From contig JAZUMK010000046.1 of the NCBI GenBank assembly GCA_045603585.1, positions 1-64,000 of the forward strand: a DNA stretch of 64,000 bases. Direction: 5' to 3'. Origin of the DNA: SFEL01 sp045603585. GTDB taxonomy: Bacteria; Bacillota; Clostridia; Christensenellales; CAG-138. The notes beneath the pieces were generated by a model. That model was not told the origin of the DNA, ran no database searches, and worked only from the letters and a program-made list of their open reading frames with translations. Made by a program: the position numbers and the translations under genes. Positions 52,343 to 61,305 of the stretch are shown here, piece by piece; position 1 is the stretch's first letter, and the number at the start of each line of letters is the position of its first letter.

Positions 52343-54432
52343 GCGTTCGCTCCTTTCTCCGAACCGAACAGCATTTTATAGCGCACCCGATTGCCATCGT
52401 CCTCCAGCACCACGGTAGTGTCGTAGGTCGTGCCGTGCTTTTCGGAATAACAGCCCTTGAGTTTCACACGTCCTTCCTTCAGGAGCGCTGCCGCTACCTG
52501 CTTGGTTAACTGCTTTCGCTTTGCGGTAAAGAAGCGGCTGTTTTTCCAGAGCACAAACCCGCAATCCTTTGTCTCGCAAGAGAATGCTTTTGGCGTATCC
52601 ATGACCCAGCTGCCGCAGCGGGGACAAACGCCAATGGCTTCCTTGGGCTGGTTGAAAAGCACCTGTCCATCCTGCGCCATTTCGTAGGTATCCACCAACT
52701 CCCGCACCATTTGTATGATCTCAGTCATAAAGTCCTCAGGCGCAAGCAGACCACGCTCGATTTCCTTTAAGCGTGACTCCCATTCAGCGGTCAGTTTCGG
52801 GGATTGGATTGCCTCTGGAACCACGGTAATCAGGGCTATCGCCTTATGGGTGGGCAGTAGATTCACGGCGGACTTTGCCTTTTTCCGTTCCACATATCCC
52901 GTTTTTACCAGCTTTTCCAAGATTCCTGCACGGGTGGCAGGCGTACCTAAGCCTTTTCGCTCTGCATCTTCCGGCGCATCCTCACTACCCGCCGATTCCA
53001 TGGCAGAGAGCAGCATATCCTCAGTGAAGTGCTGGGGCGGTGTGGTCTTGCCCTCTTTGACAGACGCAGAGACAAGCTCCAGCACTTCGCCATCCGTAAC
53101 TATGGGCAGCGGCTTTTCTGTATCTTCTTTTTCCGCCTTTCCTTTCAGCATGGCTTTGCAGGCGGAATCTATCGTCCGCCAACCGGGATTCAGCACAGAA
53201 CGTCCTTTTGCGGTAAACTCTGTTCCCGCACATTCCACAGTAATGATTGTTTCTGCATAGTCGTGCTTCTTTCCAACGGCACAGAGTAACCGAGCCGATA
53301 TGAGATACAGTGTGGAGCGTTCTCCGGCAGGAAGCTCAGCAAGGTTTGTATCTTTTAAGGTCATTGTCGGGATAATGGCATGGTGGTCAGTGACTTTTCC
53401 ATCGCAGATAACCTGCTGTACTTCGGCGGTGATAGGCATTTCTTTCGCAAAGGGCATTGCCTTGGCAATAGCGTTTACGAGAACGGGAAGTGCATCTGCC
53501 ATATCGCCGGTTAAATATCGGCTGTCGGTACGGGGATATGTGCAGAGTTTCTTTTCATACAGGCTTTGTGTGTAATCCAGTGTCTGCTGTGCAGTATAGC
53601 CGAGCAATCGGTTGGCGTCCCTTTGCAGAGTAGTAAGATCGTACAGAGCGGGAGGATTTTCATGTTTTTCTTTGCGCTCCGTGCGCCTTACGATTACAGA
53701 CGCATCCATGCAGGCGGTTTGCAATCGCTCCGCATCTTCCTTACGCTCCATCCGTTTGCTCATTGCAGTAAAGCCGTTCATTTCCAGTACCACATTGTAA
53801 AAGGGAACGGGACGAAAGGCGGCAATCTCGGCCTCTCGCTGGACGATGAGCGCCAGCGTGGGTGTCATGACCCGACCAATCTGCAAGGTCTGACGATACA
53901 GGCAGGAAAACAGCCTTGTAGCGTTGATTCCCACGATCCAGTCTGCTTGTGCGCGGCAAAGGGCAGCGTGGTAAAGTGCATCGTATTCATTGGACGGACG
54001 AATGGCTTCAAAGCCCTTCCGAATCGCCGTTTCTTCCATGGAGGATATCCACAGCCGCAGTACAGGCTTGGTGCATCCCGCTACAGCATAAACCAAACGG
54101 AAGATCAGCTCGCCTTCCCGTCCCGCGTCGGTGGCGCACACGATCTCGGTCACATCCTCCCGCGCCATGAGCTGACTGAGAATGTTGAACTGCTGTTTGC
54201 TGCTTGGAAGGACGGCGTACTGCCACTTGTCGGGTAGGATGGGCAGGTCAGCGTATTGCCACTTGCCGTAATCCCCGTAGGCTTCCGGCTGTGCAAGCTC
54301 CACAAGATGCCCTACACACCAGCTGATAAGATAGCTCGTGCCCTGCAAATAGCCTTGTTTTCGTTCTTTCACTCCCAAGGCTGCGGCGATTGATTGGGCA
54401 ACGCTTGGTTTTTCTGCGATGATGAGCTGCAC
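52339..54432 (-). CDS. topB: DNA topoisomerase III of the ICE
   Basis: A 697-aa type IA topoisomerase that passes single strands, probably to free the ICE DNA during transfer or replication. The Toprim domain has IIAEKPSVAQ and CATDAGREGELIF (99-111). The active-site Tyr299 is in LCTYPRTDSRYL, and GRVMTPTLALIV (186-197) is conserved. A C-terminal zinc-finger-like part has CPRCGSWVMDTPKAFSC. The length is normal for plasmid and ICE TopB. It overlaps the gene on either side. Confidence 0.95.
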   Translation of the reverse strand: MQLIIAEKPSVAQSIAAALGVKERKQGYLQGTSYLISWCVGHLVELAQPEAYGDYGKWQYADLPILPDKWQYAVLPSSKQQFNILSQLMAREDVTEIVCATDAGREGELIFRLVYAVAGCTKPVLRLWISSMEETAIRKGFEAIRPSNEYDALYHAALCRAQADWIVGINATRLFSCLYRQTLQIGRVMTPTLALIVQREAEIAAFRPVPFYNVVLEMNGFTAMSKRMERKEDAERLQTACMDASVIVRRTERKEKHENPPALYDLTTLQRDANRLLGYTAQQTLDYTQSLYEKKLCTYPRTDSRYLTGDMADALPVLVNAIAKAMPFAKEMPITAEVQQVICDGKVTDHHAIIPTMTLKDTNLAELPAGERSTLYLISARLLCAVGKKHDYAETIITVECAGTEFTAKGRSVLNPGWRTIDSACKAMLKGKAEKEDTEKPLPIVTDGEVLELVSASVKEGKTTPPQHFTEDMLLSAMESAGSEDAPEDAERKGLGTPATRAGILEKLVKTGYVERKKAKSAVNLLPTHKAIALITVVPEAIQSPKLTAEWESRLKEIERGLLAPEDFMTEIIQMVRELVDTYEMAQDGQVLFNQPKEAIGVCPRCGSWVMDTPKAFSCETKDCGFVLWKNSRFFTAKRKQLTKQVAAALLKEGRVKLKGCYSEKHGTTYDTTVVLEDDGNRVRYKMLFGSEKGANA

Positions 54433-54578
54433 GGTTCATCCTCCTTTTTCTGTTGTTGTTTGCGTTTTGAATGATCCCTTTCTGTAAGCAAAACAGCGGG
54501 AACGGTTTGCTCCCGCTGTTGCATTTTGGGTCGCTGCACCATCATCCGCTCAAAGGGACTATCGGTGAACCAGGTCAT
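54369..54578 (-). CDS. small ICE protein with conserved N-terminus, possibly decayed
   Basis: A 69-codon frame whose ATG overlaps the DUF4366 stop (ATGA). The N-terminus TDSPFERMMVQRP resembles the small proteins found at this spot in related ICEs. The rest is Gln/Lys/Ser-rich low complexity and a perfect hairpin (54492-54520) lies inside the frame; it also overlaps topB by 64 bases. It may be a truncated form that no longer makes a full product. Confidence 0.45.
   Translation of the reverse strand: MTWFTDSPFERMMVQRPKMQQREQTVPAVLLTERDHSKRKQQQKKEDEPCSSSSQKNQALPNQSPQPWE
54492..54520 (-). terminator. strong hairpin before topB
   Basis: AACAGCGGGA and TCCCGCTGTT form a perfect 10-bp stem with a 9-base loop, followed on the minus strand by TTTTGCTT. 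It could attenuate transcription into topB. Confidence 0.6.
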
Positions 54579-55210
54579 ACTTCTTTCTCCCAGATATCGT
54601 CATCATCCATGTCGTACTCATCCGTATAAGAAGGAACTTTCTGCTTGGGCTTTTTCTTTATGACCTTGAAATAATAAAGGACAACACCGCCCACAAGCAG
54701 AGCAAAAACGATCAGCAGAATGCCGCCGTTCATGCCGTTGGTTTCCTCAGGTTCCGGCACAACCTCCACGGTAGGCTTGGGCGTGGGTGTAGGTTCAGGT
54801 GTTTTGTCGGGAATTTCGATATCCAGTTCCTCCAACAGCGCCATGAGGTCAGCCTCGTCCACCATGTTCAAAAAATGCACCTCGTAACTTTCGGTTTCCT
54901 CGTTCTGAACCGCATCGTAGTCGATGACGATATAAAAGAGCTGCCCATTCTTGCTTTCCACGGTAATGAACTGCTTGTTGGTATTCTCGGCAAAGAGATT
55001 GTCCACTAAGGACATATTGCCCTCGTTTGTAAAGGCGCTGCCCTGGGTTGCAGGCGTCGGCACAGGTGTAGGCGCAACGGTAGGCTGTGGTGTTTCCACA
55101 GGCTCGGTTCTCTCACTGCCATCTGCCAGTGCTACGGATGAAAAAACCGTCATACTCAAAAGCATGACGGTCAAAAAGGCCAACAGCCGGACACGGCGTT
55201 TCTTAATCAT
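54575..55210 (-). CDS. DUF4366-family surface protein of the ICE
   Basis: A 211-aa protein. A signal peptide (KKRRVRLLAFLTVMLLSMTVFSSVALA, too long to quote as motif) is followed by a Pro/Thr-rich stretch, a beta domain with LFYIVIDYD, another Pro linker, one TM helix (about residues 165-187) and a cytosolic Lys-rich tail ending DDDDIWEKEV. This is the standard DUF4366 layout at this locus. It probably supports the outer part of the transfer machine. The start overlaps the DUF4315 gene by 8 bases. Confidence 0.88.
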   Translation of the reverse strand: MIKKRRVRLLAFLTVMLLSMTVFSSVALADGSERTEPVETPQPTVAPTPVPTPATQGSAFTNEGNMSLVDNLFAENTNKQFITVESKNGQLFYIVIDYDAVQNEETESYEVHFLNMVDEADLMALLEELDIEIPDKTPEPTPTPKPTVEVVPEPEETNGMNGGILLIVFALLVGGVVLYYFKVIKKKPKQKVPSYTDEYDMDDDDIWEKEV

Positions 55211-55418
55211 AGCTGCTCACTCCTTTGCTTTTCATGGAGCGCAGCAGCTCTGCAAGCTCTTCAGGCGTTGCATGGATGGAGCGGACAAGACCGATGATCT
55301 CGGTGTTTTCCAGCTCCGTGCGCTGCTGCTCCAGTTCTTTGATGCGGGCTTGGCTCTGCTCAATCCGTGCCTGCTGTTTTTGGATCTCCTGATTGATCTT
55401 CTCAATCTTGGGGTTCAT
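55203..55418 (-). CDS. DUF4315-family coiled-coil protein
   Basis: A 71-aa protein: residues 1-40 form a coiled coil (KIEKINQEIQKQQARIEQ), then a short helical tail with TPEELAELLRSMKSKG. The family occurs between CD1108-like and DUF4366 genes in these elements. Function unknown. It lies 4 bases after the hydrolase gene and overlaps the next by 8 bases. Confidence 0.9.
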   Translation of the reverse strand: MNPKIEKINQEIQKQQARIEQSQARIKELEQQRTELENTEIIGLVRSIHATPEELAELLRSMKSKGVSSYD

Positions 55419-55422
55419 GTAC

Positions 55423-57102
55423 TTAACCTCCTAATCTGCCAAAGGCATAGAAATTCTTTTTGTAATACTTGCTGTCTATGGTGTGATACTCCACGCCGTT
55501 GCCTGCACAGTGGATCATCATGCCATTGCCCACATAGATGCCCACATGGGTCACGGGATGCCCGATTTGTGCAGCCCTCGCACCGGTAAAGAAGATGAGG
55601 TCGCCGGGCTTGGCTTCCGCACGGGATACCACGGTAGAGCGCTTGTAAAGTCCCCTTGCATTGGTGCGGCCTACGCTTGCCACGCCGCTCTGATTCAGCA
55701 CCCAACAGGTGAATCCGCTGCAATCGAAGGATGTGCTGGGCTTGCTGCCGCCCCATACATAGGGGTATCCAAGATACTTTTCCGCTTCCCGAATGAGCGC
55801 TGCAAACTGTGGGTCTGCAAGTGCCGCAGGCGGTATCTCATATGGCGTGGGCGGAGTGATGTCCAGAGAGCCCACAAAGGGATTGTCCTCCGCATCGAAC
55901 AACTCCGGCTTGTTGCCTCGGGTCTCCATGAGTACGGCATACATCTCGGATTGCTCTGCATCCAAGTCAGATATAGAAATACCCTTGTTCAACAGTTCCA
56001 CAGACAGAATTTTGTACTCATATGGCACTTCCACGGTTTCCGTGGTGGTCATTTCCTCACCGGTTTCGGGGTCAATGGTGGTGACCGTATGCAGTTCGGT
56101 TCTGTAACGAATCTCAATGCTCTCCGTAACGTTCAGCCGATATTGCTCCTGAAACAGCGCTTCCAGCTCAGACTGCATTTCAGCCGGTGTGAAAGAAACA
56201 TGCTTTGCCGTCAGGTAGGAGATAAGCGCATACGGATTGTGACCGATTTCATCCACAGAATAGCGGTACTCATCGTAACCGGGATACTCACTTTCGATGT
56301 TGTCTATACGCCGATCCAGTTCGTCCTCCATGCGCACATACGCTCTTTCTACGGCAAGAATATCGTCGTCCTCGGAAAGATAGGATGTGCCCACTACGCT
56401 TTGCACCGTGCCCATCGCCATCTGAGAACAGGAAGAAAAGAGGTTCATGAGCAGGAATGCCAACACGCCCAACAGACCGAAGACAAGGAAACCCACCTTA
56501 TGCCGCCCAATGAAGCGAATTACTTTCTCAGTAGCCTTTTCCGTTTCCTGTGCAGCTTTCTTTGCGCCCTTTACGGTCTGCTCCGTCCGTTTGCCGCTCT
56601 TTGCTGCGGCGTACTGCTTCTTGATAGCCTGTTTCTGCCGGTAGCGGGACATGGGATTGGAACCGCTTTTTGGGTCGTTACGGATACTCTGCTTATACAG
56701 GGCATCCACATTGGCCTGATCCAGCTTTTGTTCTACCTTGTAAAGTTTATGCTGAGGCTTGAGCTTGTGGGCGTGATAAGCGGATTCACCCATGTGGAGG
56801 GCACTCTCTGCCGCTTGCTCCGTTCCATGAGCTGCCAGAACACCAACATTCTCATCTTCCGATTCCCGAATGTTCCGATGCACCTCCTGAGACAGCAGCC
56901 TGCCGGGCGCTTTCTGTACTTCGTGAGACAACTTGGAAGGTGGCTTTGGTGTGCTTCCTTCAAATTGGAGCTTTACCCGGCGTTTCACTTGGTCTACACG
57001 GTCAGCCGCTTTCTCCGCTTTTTGAATGGGCTTTTTCAGTTCGGGAGATGCACGTTCTTCCTCGGTGAAATGTAATCGAGTGGTGTTATGCTTCCTGCTC
57101 AT
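55423..57102 (-). CDS. CD1108-like NlpC/P60 hydrolase of the transfer system
   Basis: A 559-aa bitopic membrane protein. About 200 N-terminal residues are cytosolic, basic and helical; one TM helix covers about 212-232 (GFLVFGLLGVLAFLLMNLF). The outer part ends with an NlpC/P60 domain: YLGYPYVWGG, SFDCSGFTCW with the catalytic Cys, and HVGIYVGNGMMIH with the His. All catalytic residues are present, so it should open peptidoglycan for the transfer channel (VirB1 role). The start overlaps the VirB4 gene by 17 bases. Confidence 0.92.
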   Translation of the reverse strand: MSRKHNTTRLHFTEEERASPELKKPIQKAEKAADRVDQVKRRVKLQFEGSTPKPPSKLSHEVQKAPGRLLSQEVHRNIRESEDENVGVLAAHGTEQAAESALHMGESAYHAHKLKPQHKLYKVEQKLDQANVDALYKQSIRNDPKSGSNPMSRYRQKQAIKKQYAAAKSGKRTEQTVKGAKKAAQETEKATEKVIRFIGRHKVGFLVFGLLGVLAFLLMNLFSSCSQMAMGTVQSVVGTSYLSEDDDILAVERAYVRMEDELDRRIDNIESEYPGYDEYRYSVDEIGHNPYALISYLTAKHVSFTPAEMQSELEALFQEQYRLNVTESIEIRYRTELHTVTTIDPETGEEMTTTETVEVPYEYKILSVELLNKGISISDLDAEQSEMYAVLMETRGNKPELFDAEDNPFVGSLDITPPTPYEIPPAALADPQFAALIREAEKYLGYPYVWGGSKPSTSFDCSGFTCWVLNQSGVASVGRTNARGLYKRSTVVSRAEAKPGDLIFFTGARAAQIGHPVTHVGIYVGNGMMIHCAGNGVEYHTIDSKYYKKNFYAFGRLGG

Positions 57103-59488
57103 GCTTCACCTCATTGGGCTTGGTGGTCATGATGCCGTACAGCTCAGGCGCAATGTCCTTGGGAAAGCGGTCTATGAAGGGCAATATTGCATTGCCGTAG
57201 AACAGCAAGCCCTCGCCTTCACCGGAGTTCTTGATGTAGGAAAGCTGATCCGGCGAAATGCCCAGCTTGTGTGCCAGTATCTCCCTATCGCCGCTGCCCT
57301 GATTGAGAAGATACAGGAAGTCTGAGTTTTCAAAGATATTTTCTATCTCGTTGGACTTCAACAGGTCTTTGACATTCTGGGTCAGTCCTGTGGGAATGCC
57401 GCCCCATTTTCGGAAGCGCTTCCAAATTTCCACGGTGTAGGCGGCGGTCTGTTCTTCTTTCAATAGCAGGTGCATCTCATCGATGTAGTAGCGGGTTGAC
57501 TTTCCCTTGATGCGGTTTGCAGTCACACGGTTCCACACCTGATCCTGCACGATGAGCATACCCAGCTTTTTCAGCTGCTTGCCCAGATCCTTGATGTCGT
57601 AACACACAAGCCGATTGTGGATATTCACGTTGGTGCGGTGATTGAACACGTTAAGAGAGCCCGAAACATACAGCTCCAATGCCGACGCAATGCGCTTTGC
57701 TTCCTTTTCATCCATGGACATGAGCTCCGTGTACAGGTCGCCTAATATGGGCATGTTCTCCGGACGCGGGTCAGCAAGGTAGCCCCGATAGACATTCCGC
57801 ACCGCACGGTCGATGACCGTCTTTTCCACGGGCTGCAGGCCATCCTTGCCGCCCACGATCAGCTCACAGAGGGACAGAATGAAGTCGGACTTCAACGACA
57901 GCGGGTTTTCATCCTCGCTGTAGTTCAGGTTGATATCCATGGGATTGATGTACTGATTGGATGTGGGAGAAATCCGCACCACCTGTCCAAGAAGCCTTTG
58001 TACCAGCGGAGCGTATTCCGACTCAGGATCGCAGATCATGATGTCATCCTTCGTCACAAGGAACACATTGACGATCTCCCGCTTGGCCGAAAAGCTCTTG
58101 CCGCTGCCCGGTGTGCCCAGGATAAGGCCGTTGGGGTTCTTCAACAGCTTTCTATCAACAAAAATCATGTTGTTGCTCAGCGCATTCAGCCCGTAGTACA
58201 GCGCTTCGCCGCCCATCTGAAACAGCTCCTGCGTAGTGAAGGGAACGAATACCGCCACGCTGGAGGTGGTAAGCCCACGGTGGATCTCCACATGATTGAG
58301 ACCCAAGGGTAATGAGGACATGAGCCCTTCTTCCTGCTGATAATCAAGCCGCACGATTTGGCAGTTGTTCTGCTGGGCGATGCCCTGCACGGCAAACACG
58401 GCGTTTTCCAGCTGCTGCTTGGTGTCCGCTGTGTTCAGGATGGTGAAAGTAAGCTGAAACATGCGCTCGTTGCGGTTCTGTAAGTCTTGCAGCAAGTCTT
58501 TGGCGACAGCGCCGTATATGGCAAGGTCGGAGGGCAGGATGTCCATGTCATAGCCGCTGCGGACAGCCTGCTTTTGGGATTCGATCTTCATCTTGTCAAG
58601 ATCCGTAATCTTGCGCTTGATGTTGCGGATCGCCGCCGTCTGGTCGATGGACTGAATGTGCATACTGACCACGGCGCTGTTCTCAAGGTCGAGGAATTCC
58701 ACAAGGATACGGTCTTTCAGCTTGGGGGCAATGATCTGCAGGAAGGATACCGCACCATACTTCTTGCCCATCCGGAAGGTGCGTCCCTCCCGAAACTCAA
58801 AGCCGCCGGGTGCAATGAAATCCTTGGTGGAAAGTCCCGAAGGCGGGAGCCAGTTCCAGTCGAAAGCAAACCGCTCATCTCCATCCATGTGGAAGATGCC
58901 GTGCATGAGTTTGAGCCGTTCCTGTCCATTCAGGGCGCTTGTGGCAACGCCAATGCGCTTGAAGTTCAGCCGGATGTCATTCTCGATACGCTCCAGACGG
59001 TGCTTGGCAAGCTTGGGGTTATCCGCTTCGATACCGAAGGTAAGATACTTGGTCTTGACCAGACCATTGTTGCCCTTGCTGAGCTGGATTTTCAGCATCT
59101 CCGCATATTCGCTGCGGATGCTGTTGAAGTCATCCCGCTGGGGTTCGATGTGGATGCTGTTCTCAAAACCGTCCGCGCCTGCTGCGGTATTGAAGAAGGT
59201 GAACTGAAAATGGATAGAGGAATCAAAGTAGTTCAGGAACTCGCACCAGTTTTCAAAGATGGCTTCCTTGTCTTCATTCTGTGCCAACTGATAGTTGATG
59301 TCCTGAAATTCAATGGTCTTGGAATAGTAGTTGTCGGTGATGCGGCACATGCCATCCTGATACATCCATTGGTACGGGATGGACTGCTGTGCCGACAGCT
59401 GCTTTTTATCTGTGCGCTTTGCTCGTTCGATGGCTGCGGCGATCTGCCGCTTTTCTTCCCGGGTAAGCCTGCGCTTTTCCTTTGACAA
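57086..59488 (-). CDS. VirB4-like conjugation ATPase (CD1110 family)
   Basis: An 800-aa ATPase that powers the type IV secretion channel from the cytosolic face. Walker A is GTPGSGKS (458-465) in LILGTPGSGKSFSAKRE, with DIMICDPESEY as the following strand and a later TRYYIDEMHLLLK Walker B. The N-terminal 400 residues are the TraC/CagE-like domain. It is full length for the family and overlaps both neighbours (83 bases with prgI), which shows tight coupling. Confidence 0.94.
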   Translation of the reverse strand: MSKEKRRLTREEKRQIAAAIERAKRTDKKQLSAQQSIPYQWMYQDGMCRITDNYYSKTIEFQDINYQLAQNEDKEAIFENWCEFLNYFDSSIHFQFTFFNTAAGADGFENSIHIEPQRDDFNSIRSEYAEMLKIQLSKGNNGLVKTKYLTFGIEADNPKLAKHRLERIENDIRLNFKRIGVATSALNGQERLKLMHGIFHMDGDERFAFDWNWLPPSGLSTKDFIAPGGFEFREGRTFRMGKKYGAVSFLQIIAPKLKDRILVEFLDLENSAVVSMHIQSIDQTAAIRNIKRKITDLDKMKIESQKQAVRSGYDMDILPSDLAIYGAVAKDLLQDLQNRNERMFQLTFTILNTADTKQQLENAVFAVQGIAQQNNCQIVRLDYQQEEGLMSSLPLGLNHVEIHRGLTTSSVAVFVPFTTQELFQMGGEALYYGLNALSNNMIFVDRKLLKNPNGLILGTPGSGKSFSAKREIVNVFLVTKDDIMICDPESEYAPLVQRLLGQVVRISPTSNQYINPMDINLNYSEDENPLSLKSDFILSLCELIVGGKDGLQPVEKTVIDRAVRNVYRGYLADPRPENMPILGDLYTELMSMDEKEAKRIASALELYVSGSLNVFNHRTNVNIHNRLVCYDIKDLGKQLKKLGMLIVQDQVWNRVTANRIKGKSTRYYIDEMHLLLKEEQTAAYTVEIWKRFRKWGGIPTGLTQNVKDLLKSNEIENIFENSDFLYLLNQGSGDREILAHKLGISPDQLSYIKNSGEGEGLLFYGNAILPFIDRFPKDIAPELYGIMTTKPNEVKHEQEA

Positions 59489-59840
59489 TGGCTTGAACCT
59501 CCTTGTTCAGTTGTTTCTGCCGCTCCAGTGCGGTATAAAGATTGTCGGTGCGGTAAGGACGCTGCTTTGGACGCACAAACCGTACCTGTATGAAGTTGTG
59601 GGCGAGCTTTTCCAAGGGCTGACCGTTCTTTTCGTACATGGCCAGCATGAAGAAAGGCAGCATGGCGATGATCATGATGAGTGCCGCCGCGCTGATGGGT
59701 AGGCAGCTTTTGAGAACAAAAAACAGCGGTACGCCGATAAGCGCCCCGCCGCCGAAACAGATCAGCTGCCGCTTGGTTAAGTTGAACATGACCTTGGTTT
59801 TCACCGAGGTCAGGTCTTTGGGGATGTCTACATAGGCCAA
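59406..59840 (-). CDS. prgI: PrgI-family conjugation membrane protein
   Basis: A 144-aa VirB3-like protein. YVDIPKDLTSVKTKVMFNLTKRQL opens it, as in PrgI, then two TM helices (about 27-45 and 50-70) and a long basic cytosolic tail ending RRSHRTSKAHR. It pairs with VirB4 at the inner membrane. AGGAGG precedes the ATG. Its end overlaps the VirB4 start by 83 bases. Confidence 0.92.
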   Translation of the reverse strand: MAYVDIPKDLTSVKTKVMFNLTKRQLICFGGGALIGVPLFFVLKSCLPISAAALIMIIAMLPFFMLAMYEKNGQPLEKLAHNFIQVRFVRPKQRPYRTDNLYTALERQKQLNKEVQAIVKGKAQAYPGRKAADRRSHRTSKAHR

Positions 59841-59979
59841 ATCATTACCTCCTAAACAAATATATTCTAATTTTAATTAGTATTTTGGCAATTCTTCGTT
59901 TCGTCTGTCGTATTCGGCGGATATAATACTATAGGCAAATAAATGGACAAGCTCACTGAACTAGAAGGAGGAGGCCAGA

Positions 59980-60138
59980 ATGTTGTGGTTATACCCTTTA
60001 ATCATTGCCGTTGTTCTTTTTCTTGTGATCGGTCTAATCGCTATAACCAACAAAGATATTACATGGGTAAAGATCTCATGCACTTGGCCATTTGGCATTA
60101 ATATGGAATGGCGTAAGCGTCCCCCCAGAAAAAAGTGA
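59980..60138 (+). CDS. 52-aa membrane peptide encoded against the transfer operon
   Basis: A small gene found by eye: AAGGAGGAGG lies 6-7 bases before ATG and TATAAT (59932-59937) some 43 bases upstream, with only a weak -35. The product has one TM helix (LIIAVVLFLVIGLIAI, residues 8-23) and a short tail, ITWVKISCTWPFGINMEWRK, ending in basic residues. It is the only plus-strand gene seen in the transfer module and fills the 313-base gap between trbL and prgI, whose transcript it opposes. No family recognised; a small regulator, an exclusion-type peptide or a toxin-like peptide are all possible. Confidence 0.65.
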   Translation: MLWLYPLIIAVVLFLVIGLIAITNKDITWVKISCTWPFGINMEWRKRPPRKK

Positions 60139-60153
60139 TTATATTGAAACAAC

Positions 60154-61023
60154 TTAATGTGCATTGAAGATGGACTTTGCAAGGCTGCCGGTCTTAAAGA
60201 GCGTGAAGCACAGCAGCACCGTGTAGCCCATGCAAGTCCAAATGGCATTCATGATGTCCGTATCCGTGGCGATGTTTTTCACGAGCACTGCATAGATGCC
60301 CACACAGACGATAATGAGAAACGCCTGAAACGCAAGCGCAAGCAATGAGCGGAGATAGTTCTGCCCCATATTGCCCCATTCACGGTTGACCATGGTAGCC
60401 ATGGGGATGGGCGCAATGGACGTGACAAGGTAAATCTCGATCATACGTCCGTAGATCACTACAAAGATGCATACGGTGAGTGCGCTCATGGTCAGCCCTA
60501 CAAACAAGCTCTGGAACCACAGCCCGAACAGCGGTCCCAAGTCCATGGCTGCAAGGGTGGTATCGAGATTGCCGAGAACCGCGGAAATGTCGATGTGTGT
60601 ATCTGAGATCACCACACCTGCCGCACTGCCCACCACGCTTTGCGCTGCATCGAATACACCCATGACGATGTTCCATGTGTTGGTGACGATGAGCACGGCG
60701 CAGAAGGTCTTGAAGATCCACTTAAAGAACATCCAGGTATCCACATCGTGCAGGTTGTTCTTGTCGATGACCATCTGAATGAGTTCATAGCACATGACAA
60801 AGGTGAGGATCAGCCCTGCAATGGGGACGATGACATTCTCGGACAGGGACTGAATCATGGAAAAGACGCCCCCGTTCCATGCGGCAGGCGTCTTTCCCAC
60901 TTCACCGGCGATCTCCCCGATCTGAGAGTTCACCGAGTCAAACATCCCCGACAGATTTTCCTTGATACCGGTACTCAGGATACCTTTCAGCCATTCGGTA
61001 ATCTTGTCGATGATGGTTTGCAT
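60154..61023 (-). CDS. TrbL/VirB6-like conjugation channel protein (CD1112 family)
   Basis: A 289-aa integral membrane protein with about six TM helices, e.g. VIVPIAGLILTFVMCYEL and FQAFLIIVCVGIYAVLVKNI. The N-terminus is amphipathic (MQTIIDKITEWLKGILSTG). It forms part of the inner-membrane channel. It lies 19 bases after the Maff2 gene and ends before the small plus-strand gene, so the next transfer gene, prgI, is reached across a 313-base gap. Confidence 0.9.
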   Translation of the reverse strand: MQTIIDKITEWLKGILSTGIKENLSGMFDSVNSQIGEIAGEVGKTPAAWNGGVFSMIQSLSENVIVPIAGLILTFVMCYELIQMVIDKNNLHDVDTWMFFKWIFKTFCAVLIVTNTWNIVMGVFDAAQSVVGSAAGVVISDTHIDISAVLGNLDTTLAAMDLGPLFGLWFQSLFVGLTMSALTVCIFVVIYGRMIEIYLVTSIAPIPMATMVNREWGNMGQNYLRSLLALAFQAFLIIVCVGIYAVLVKNIATDTDIMNAIWTCMGYTVLLCFTLFKTGSLAKSIFNAH

Positions 61024-61042
61024 GGCAGTTTACCCGCTGCCA

Positions 61043-61258
61043 TTAACCAAACAGGCCCGAAAGAAGGGGTACAAGGGTGATGCCGATGAGTGCCACACCA
61101 CCGCCAGCCATGAGCTGCTTGATGCCCTGGGATTTCGCACCGGGGTTGTCGTTGCCGTAGCCCTCGAGAAGGTTGATTGCACCCCATACGGCGAGACCTG
61201 CACCAAGGGCGATGACCAGCGTTTGCAATACTTCGATTGCGGAGTTGAAAAATTCCAT
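61043..61258 (-). CDS. Maff2-family ICE membrane protein
   Basis: A 71-aa protein with two TM helices (LVIALGAGLAVWGAINLL and LMAGGGVALIGITLVPLL) joined by a GYGNDNPGAKSQGIK loop, the hallmark of the Maff2 family in CTn4-like elements. The size and topology are those of a VirB2-like pilin, which is the likely role. It lies between the VirD4 and TrbL genes. Confidence 0.92.
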   Translation of the reverse strand: MEFFNSAIEVLQTLVIALGAGLAVWGAINLLEGYGNDNPGAKSQGIKQLMAGGGVALIGITLVPLLSGLFG

Positions 61259-61305
61259 GTGTTTTCCTCCAGTAATTTTTTGTTTTGTGGTAATAAAAAA
61301 CCGCC

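Noticed and set aside
55483..57075. Plus-strand frame of 530 codons
   Set aside because: Antisense to the CD1108-like hydrolase; no start site and a Cys/His-rich composition typical of shadows.
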